Source: Verrucomicrobiota bacterium (GTDB taxonomy: Bacteria; Verrucomicrobiota; Verrucomicrobiia; Limisphaerales; UBA1100). From it: DNA of 20,222 nt. The notes below the pieces were generated by a model. It was given only the letters and a program-made list of their open reading frames with translations. It ran no database searches and was not told the origin of the DNA. Both the position numbers and the translations under genes were made by a program. The DNA lies in NCBI GenBank assembly GCA_015660155.1, contig DQLO01000116.1, positions 1-20,222 of the forward strand, in the 5' to 3' direction. Shown piece after piece: positions 15,998-20,222 of this stretch (the stretch's first letter is position 1; each line of letters opens with the position of its first letter).

Positions 15998-18900
15998 ATG
16001 GGAAATTTGCAAATGCAACCCGCCGCCGGCGAACGACTGGTGCGATACGTCGGCGACCGACTGCGTTTTACGCTGACCGGCGCGGCCGATGCCCACAGCG
16101 TTTTTCTCCGCACAAATATTGGCCGCGCGGCTGCTTTGCGGCGCGGTGTCATTCGACAAATTCGGGAACCCAAGGTTCAAGTGGAGGCGTCGTGGCGCGA
16201 TGTGCCGCTGCGGCTCGAAGGCGATGAGTGGGTCGTAGAATTTGCGTTGGCCGAGATCGGTTGGTTTCAGTCGAAGGCGTACGTCGTCGATGCGGACGGT
16301 CAACAGCATTGGCCCGATGGCGATAACGTCGGCCTCTCGGTGCATCCCAACGACGCCCGTTGCGCGAACACGATTTATTGTTGCTTTCCGCGCATGTTCG
16401 GCCCCAACAAAACCGCGCGCAAAACCGCCGCGCGCGATGGCGACGAGCACATCCAAAAACTCGACGCCGAAGGCTACGCCGTCATCCCGCCCAGCGGCAC
16501 GTTTCGGGATGTCATCGCGGAGCTGCCGCACATTATCGGCACGCTCGGCTGCCGCATTTTGCATTTGCTGCCGGTCAATTCCACGCCCACCACTTACGCG
16601 CGAATGGGCCGCTTCGGCAGCCCGTACGCTTGCGGTGGCCTCACGGACATTGACCCCGCGCTCGTTGTGTTCGACAAACGCGCCACCGGCGTCCAGCAGT
16701 TTTGCGAACTGACCGATGCCGTCCACGCGCGCGATGGCCGGCTTTTTCTCGACCTCGTCATCAACCACACCGGCTGGGGCAGCACCTTGCAGGAGGAACA
16801 TCCCGAGTGGTTTTTGCGCGAGGAAAACGGCGAGTTCGCCAGCCCCGGCGCGTGGGGCAACACGTGGGGCGACCTCGTCGAACTGGAGCCGCATCATCGC
16901 GGCCTCTGGGAACACCTCGCCGATGCCTTTTTGATTTGGTGTCGCCGAGGTGTCGATGGCTTCCGCTGCGACGCCGGCTACAAAGTGCCGATGCCTGTTT
17001 GGCGTTACATCATCGCGCGCGTTCGCGAGGAATTTCCCGACACCATTTTCCTGCTCGAAGGCCTCGGCGGCGGCTGGGATGACACGGAAAATCTGCTCAC
17101 CCGCGGCGGGATGCAATGGGCCTACTCCGAGCTGTTTCAGGAATACAAGGGCGACAATATTTCCGGCTACCTTGACCACGCACTGCTGCAAAGCCCGCGC
17201 ATCGGCACGCTCATTCACTACAGCGAGACGCACGACAATCCCCGCCTCGCCGAGTGTGGCCGCGTGTGGTCGCTGATGCGCAACCGCCTCTGCGCGCTCA
17301 CCAGCGTCAACGGCGGCTACGCTTTCACCAACGGCGTCGAGTGGCTCGCCGATGAGCGCGTAAACGTCCACAACGCCCGCGGCCTCGCCTGGGGCAGCGA
17401 GGAAAACTTGGTCGCCGAGTTGGCGCGATTAAATGAACTTCTCGCCCATCATCCCTGTTTCCACGATGGCGCGAAATTCAAACGGATCAGCCCCGGTGAT
17501 TCTCCAATCTTTGCGCTGGAACGAACTTCAAGCTGCGGCCAACAAGTGTTGTTGCTCGTTAACAGCGACCCCGAGTCACCGCACGAATTGCAAATCCCGC
17601 GTGACGACCTGGCCGCCGACGAAAGCTGGATTGACCTGCTCGGCGATTTGATTCCGGAGGCCGCGTGGCAGTCCGACCAAGCCCACTTCAAATTGCAACC
17701 CGGCCAAGTGCACTGCCTAGCCGCGAGCGGGACGGAATTGAAATTTGGCTATCGCGCCGCACGGGCGCGCGTTGCGTGGGCGGTGCAATGCCTCGCAACC
17801 GTTTTTGAGCCGGAAGAAATTGGCCCGTGCGATTGGGCGGCGTTGGCCGAGTTGGTTGGAAATGAGCCGGAAAAATTTCTGGCCGCCATCGGCTGGATGG
17901 ACGCGAATGCCGTCGATCTTCTCGCGGAAATAAAATCCGCAATGGAGCGCATCGGTTATCCGCAAGTCGTCACTTGGCGCGCGGCCGATGCCTCCCGTGT
18001 GTTGCCCGTACCGCACGGGCATTGGCTGATGTTGCGCGATGAACAGCCGTTCCGGGTGAGCTTGGATGAAACCCATCACGCCGAGTCCGTGCCCGTGGCC
18101 GATGGACACGTGGCGGCCTTCCCGCCGAATTTTTCCGGAAGCGCCCGGCTGACGATGCGGCGCTTGAATGAAGAGCCCGAGCCGATTTGTGGCGAATTAC
18201 TGTTCCTAAAAAACCAACCGGCCGATGAGCCCTTCGATGCGGCGGCAGTGCGCGCGGACGGCGGCCCCATCGCAAGCCCCATCGCACTGCTCACCAATGG
18301 CCGCGGTGCGATGGCGCGGATGGCGGTGGACTTGGGCGGCATCAAATCCAAGTACGACTGTCTGCTCGCCGCCAATTTGCACGACTCGTTGCCCGTGAAC
18401 CGTCGCGTGCTCGCCAAACGCGTCCGCGCGTGGGCGGTGGCCGATGGCTTCATCACGCCGCTCGATGCGGATAATCTTCTTGAGTTCCAGTCCGGGCCGC
18501 CGGCACGTTGGCGGTTCCTAATCAGCGCGGGCGACAACCGAACGGTGGAACTTGAGTTGACCGCCGCCATGCCGCCCGGCGCGAACGCGACCGTGCTGGA
18601 GTTTCACCGAATGGACGGCCAGCCGGAGCAGGGCACCGCCCTTCCAAAAAACAAATCCTTTTTCCTGACCGTGCGGGTGGACATCGAGGATCGTGATTTT
18701 CATTCCGAGACCCATCTTGACGATGCCGCTTATCGTCATTTCGAGGAACACGTCCGCGCTCTTCCGGATAAAATCGGCTTCGCCTTCGAGCCATCGCCTG
18801 ACACGCGACTAGTGGTTGAGGCGAGTGGTGGGAAATATCATCACGAATTTGAATGGAGCCGCAACATCGCGCACCCCGTCGAAGCGAGTCGCGGCCACGC

Positions 18901-20215
18901 GGCGAGCGGGGATGCCTGCAGCCCGGGATGGTTTGAATTGCCGTTGGCGGCGGGCAAGCGTGTGAAACTTGCGGCGAGTGTCGGCGGACTAGCAAGCTCG
19001 TCCCTCCAAAGTGGCGGAGGCGAATGGAGGGACGAGCTTGCGAGTCCGTTTGCCGACCGCCTCAAAAAATCACTGGAAAATTTCATCGTCCAGCGCGGCC
19101 CTGGCAAAACTGTTATCGCGGGCTACCCGTGGTTTCTCGATTGGGGCCGCGACACGCTCATCGTCGCGCGAGGAATGCTCGCGGCGGGATTGGTCAAAGA
19201 AGTGCGCGACCTCGTGGTCACGTACGGCGCGCTTGAGGAAAACGGCACGTTGCCAAACTCACTGCGAGGCGGTGACGACACCAACCGCGACACTTCCGAT
19301 GCGCCGCTGTGGTTCGGCGTCGTGTGTGCCGAGTTGGCGGCTGGCGGTGTGGACTTGAATCAATTGCGGGCCGGCGAACGTCCGGTGTCCGAGGTGCTGC
19401 AGTCCATCGCCACGCACTATCGCGACGGCACGTCGAACGGCATTCGGATGGACGCCGCGAGCGGTCTGATTTGGAGCCCAACGCATTTCACGTGGATGTA
19501 CACCAACCACCCCGCCGGTTCGCCGCGCGAAGGTTATCCCGTGGAAATCCAAGCGCTGTGGCTGCGACTGCTCCGGCAACTGGGCGGCGAATGGGATGCG
19601 CTTCGGGAGAAAGCAGAGGCATCATTTCAGTCACTTTTTAAAATTGATGAAGACTGGTTGGCGGACCAGTTGATTGCCGGGCCCGGCGTAGTCGCAGTCG
19701 AGGCCACGCCGGACAAAGCGCTTCGGAGCAACGGCCTTTTGGCGGTGGCACTCGGCGAGGTGACCGGCGAACCGGCACGGCGAATGGTGGCGGCGGCGCA
19801 GCGGCACTTGGTGGTGCCCGGCGCGGTGCGGTCGCTGGCGCCCTTGTCGGTGGAGCCGCCACTGCCAGTGCGGACGAATGAAGGCGATTTGCTGAACAAC
19901 CCGGACGAGCCATATTGGGGGCGGTACGAGGGGGATGAAGACACGCGGCGCAAACCGGCGTACCACAATGGCACGGCGTGGGTTTGGTCGCTGCCGATGT
20001 TCTGCGAGGCGTTAGTGCGAGCGTGGGATTTTTCACCGGAGAGCGTCACGGCAGCGCGGTCGTATTTGCTGTCAATGGAGCTACTGCTCAACAAAGGCTG
20101 CCTGGGGCATTTGCCGGAAGTGCTCGACGGCGACGCCCCGCACACGCAGCGGGGATGCGACGCGCAGGCGTGGAGTGCGTCGGAGGCTTACCGAGTGTGG
20201 AAAATTTTGAACTGA
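15998..20215 (+). CDS. Glycogen debranching enzyme, GH13-GH133 fusion
   Basis: The 1405-residue protein has no signal peptide and is probably cytoplasmic. After a beta-sandwich (about 5-115) comes a GH13 barrel with all four signature regions: LDLVINHTG (D252, N256, H257), GFRCDAGY (nucleophile D325), FLLEGLGG (acid/base E354) and SETHDNPRLAE (H412, D413). A linker leads to a GDE_N-like block near residue 763 (LLTNGRGAMARM, KSKYDCLLAANL). The GH133 domain follows (about 1018-1405: FIVQRGPGKTVIAGYPWFLDWGRDT with D1048 and D1052, NSLRGGDDTNRDTSDAPLW, WSPTHFTWM, YHNGTAWVW). The layout matches eukaryotic debranching enzyme: 4-alpha-glucanotransferase, then amylo-1,6-glucosidase. Exact substrates are inferred. 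A palindromic repeat is read in frame as residues 997-1017, just before GH133. ATG 15998 is preferred; ATG 16013 is possible, and neither has a clear Shine-Dalgarno. An ATG follows the stop at 20217. Confidence 0.88.
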   Translation: MGNLQMQPAAGERLVRYVGDRLRFTLTGAADAHSVFLRTNIGRAAALRRGVIRQIREPKVQVEASWRDVPLRLEGDEWVVEFALAEIGWFQSKAYVVDADGQQHWPDGDNVGLSVHPNDARCANTIYCCFPRMFGPNKTARKTAARDGDEHIQKLDAEGYAVIPPSGTFRDVIAELPHIIGTLGCRILHLLPVNSTPTTYARMGRFGSPYACGGLTDIDPALVVFDKRATGVQQFCELTDAVHARDGRLFLDLVINHTGWGSTLQEEHPEWFLREENGEFASPGAWGNTWGDLVELEPHHRGLWEHLADAFLIWCRRGVDGFRCDAGYKVPMPVWRYIIARVREEFPDTIFLLEGLGGGWDDTENLLTRGGMQWAYSELFQEYKGDNISGYLDHALLQSPRIGTLIHYSETHDNPRLAECGRVWSLMRNRLCALTSVNGGYAFTNGVEWLADERVNVHNARGLAWGSEENLVAELARLNELLAHHPCFHDGAKFKRISPGDSPIFALERTSSCGQQVLLLVNSDPESPHELQIPRDDLAADESWIDLLGDLIPEAAWQSDQAHFKLQPGQVHCLAASGTELKFGYRAARARVAWAVQCLATVFEPEEIGPCDWAALAELVGNEPEKFLAAIGWMDANAVDLLAEIKSAMERIGYPQVVTWRAADASRVLPVPHGHWLMLRDEQPFRVSLDETHHAESVPVADGHVAAFPPNFSGSARLTMRRLNEEPEPICGELLFLKNQPADEPFDAAAVRADGGPIASPIALLTNGRGAMARMAVDLGGIKSKYDCLLAANLHDSLPVNRRVLAKRVRAWAVADGFITPLDADNLLEFQSGPPARWRFLISAGDNRTVELELTAAMPPGANATVLEFHRMDGQPEQGTALPKNKSFFLTVRVDIEDRDFHSETHLDDAAYRHFEEHVRALPDKIGFAFEPSPDTRLVVEASGGKYHHEFEWSRNIAHPVEASRGHAASGDACSPGWFELPLAAGKRVKLAASVGGLASSSLQSGGGEWRDELASPFADRLKKSLENFIVQRGPGKTVIAGYPWFLDWGRDTLIVARGMLAAGLVKEVRDLVVTYGALEENGTLPNSLRGGDDTNRDTSDAPLWFGVVCAELAAGGVDLNQLRAGERPVSEVLQSIATHYRDGTSNGIRMDAASGLIWSPTHFTWMYTNHPAGSPREGYPVEIQALWLRLLRQLGGEWDALREKAEASFQSLFKIDEDWLADQLIAGPGVVAVEATPDKALRSNGLLAVALGEVTGEPARRMVAAAQRHLVVPGAVRSLAPLSVEPPLPVRTNEGDLLNNPDEPYWGRYEGDEDTRRKPAYHNGTAWVWSLPMFCEALVRAWDFSPESVTAARSYLLSMELLLNKGCLGHLPEVLDGDAPHTQRGCDAQAWSASEAYRVWKILN
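18983..19048. repeat. Palindromic repeat element, copy inside the debranching enzyme gene
   Basis: The arms (18985-19008 and 19025-19048) and the 16-base loop (19009-19024) have the same layout as the copy at 15874-15939. The right arm is identical; the left arm differs by one base (A for C at 18991). Loops agree at only 8 of 16 positions in the same orientation. With the shared GG prefix the unit is 66 bases, a multiple of three. In the gene's frame it reads GLASSSLQSGGGEWRDELAS then P, without a stop. The lone arm change falls in a third codon position (CTC to CTA, both leucine). Confidence 0.85.
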
Positions 20216-20222
20216 TATGAGC

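Noticed and set aside
15974..17371. 465-residue open frame on the - strand
   Set aside because: It is antisense to the GH13 domain, which has all its catalytic motifs on the + strand.
20217..20222. Start of a following gene at ATG 20217
   Set aside because: Only six bases are visible; the position one base after a stop is suggestive but cannot be supported.

Overview
The window comes from a bacterium of the PVC group, most likely Verrucomicrobiota, with Planctomycetota as the alternative. The main evidence is two gene pairs built from domain families that are hallmarks of these phyla: DUF1549/DUF1553 with DUF1501, and the PSCyt/DUF1587-1592-1588-1585 cytochrome with DUF1552. Every complete gene is intact. 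No rRNA, tRNA, transposase, phage gene or CRISPR array was seen.

Left part (1-12222, all on the + strand): the tail of an unrecognised gene is followed by an exported three-part peptidase (beta-propeller, M28 zinc aminopeptidase, PDZ) and a Tat-type exported DUF3500 protein. Next come two consecutive modules of the same logic. Each has a secreted c-type heme protein followed by a Tat-type exported partner: LamG-DUF1549-DUF1553 with DUF1501, then PSCyt1-DUF1587/1595/1592/1588/1585 with DUF1552. Spacings run from a 1-base overlap to 84 bases, so the stretch is one or a few operons acting outside the cytoplasm. The biochemical role of the two modules is not established.

Middle part (12225-15868): an ArsR-type repressor fused to a SAM-methyltransferase-like domain (SahR-like, - strand) diverges from metK and ahcY (+ strand). 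MetK makes S-adenosylmethionine and AhcY removes S-adenosylhomocysteine, so the three genes form a self-contained SAM-cycle regulon. The 89-base gap between them holds two divergent, abutting promoters and an inverted repeat that could serve as the shared operator.

Right part (15869-20222): a 1405-residue enzyme fuses a GH13 alpha-amylase-type domain to a GH133 amylo-1,6-glucosidase domain, the layout of eukaryotic glycogen debranching enzyme. A palindromic repeat of about 64-66 bases (24-base arms, 16-base loop) occurs twice. One copy lies between ahcY and this gene. The other lies inside the gene, where it is read in frame as about 21 extra residues. This in-gene palindromic element is the most unusual feature of the window.
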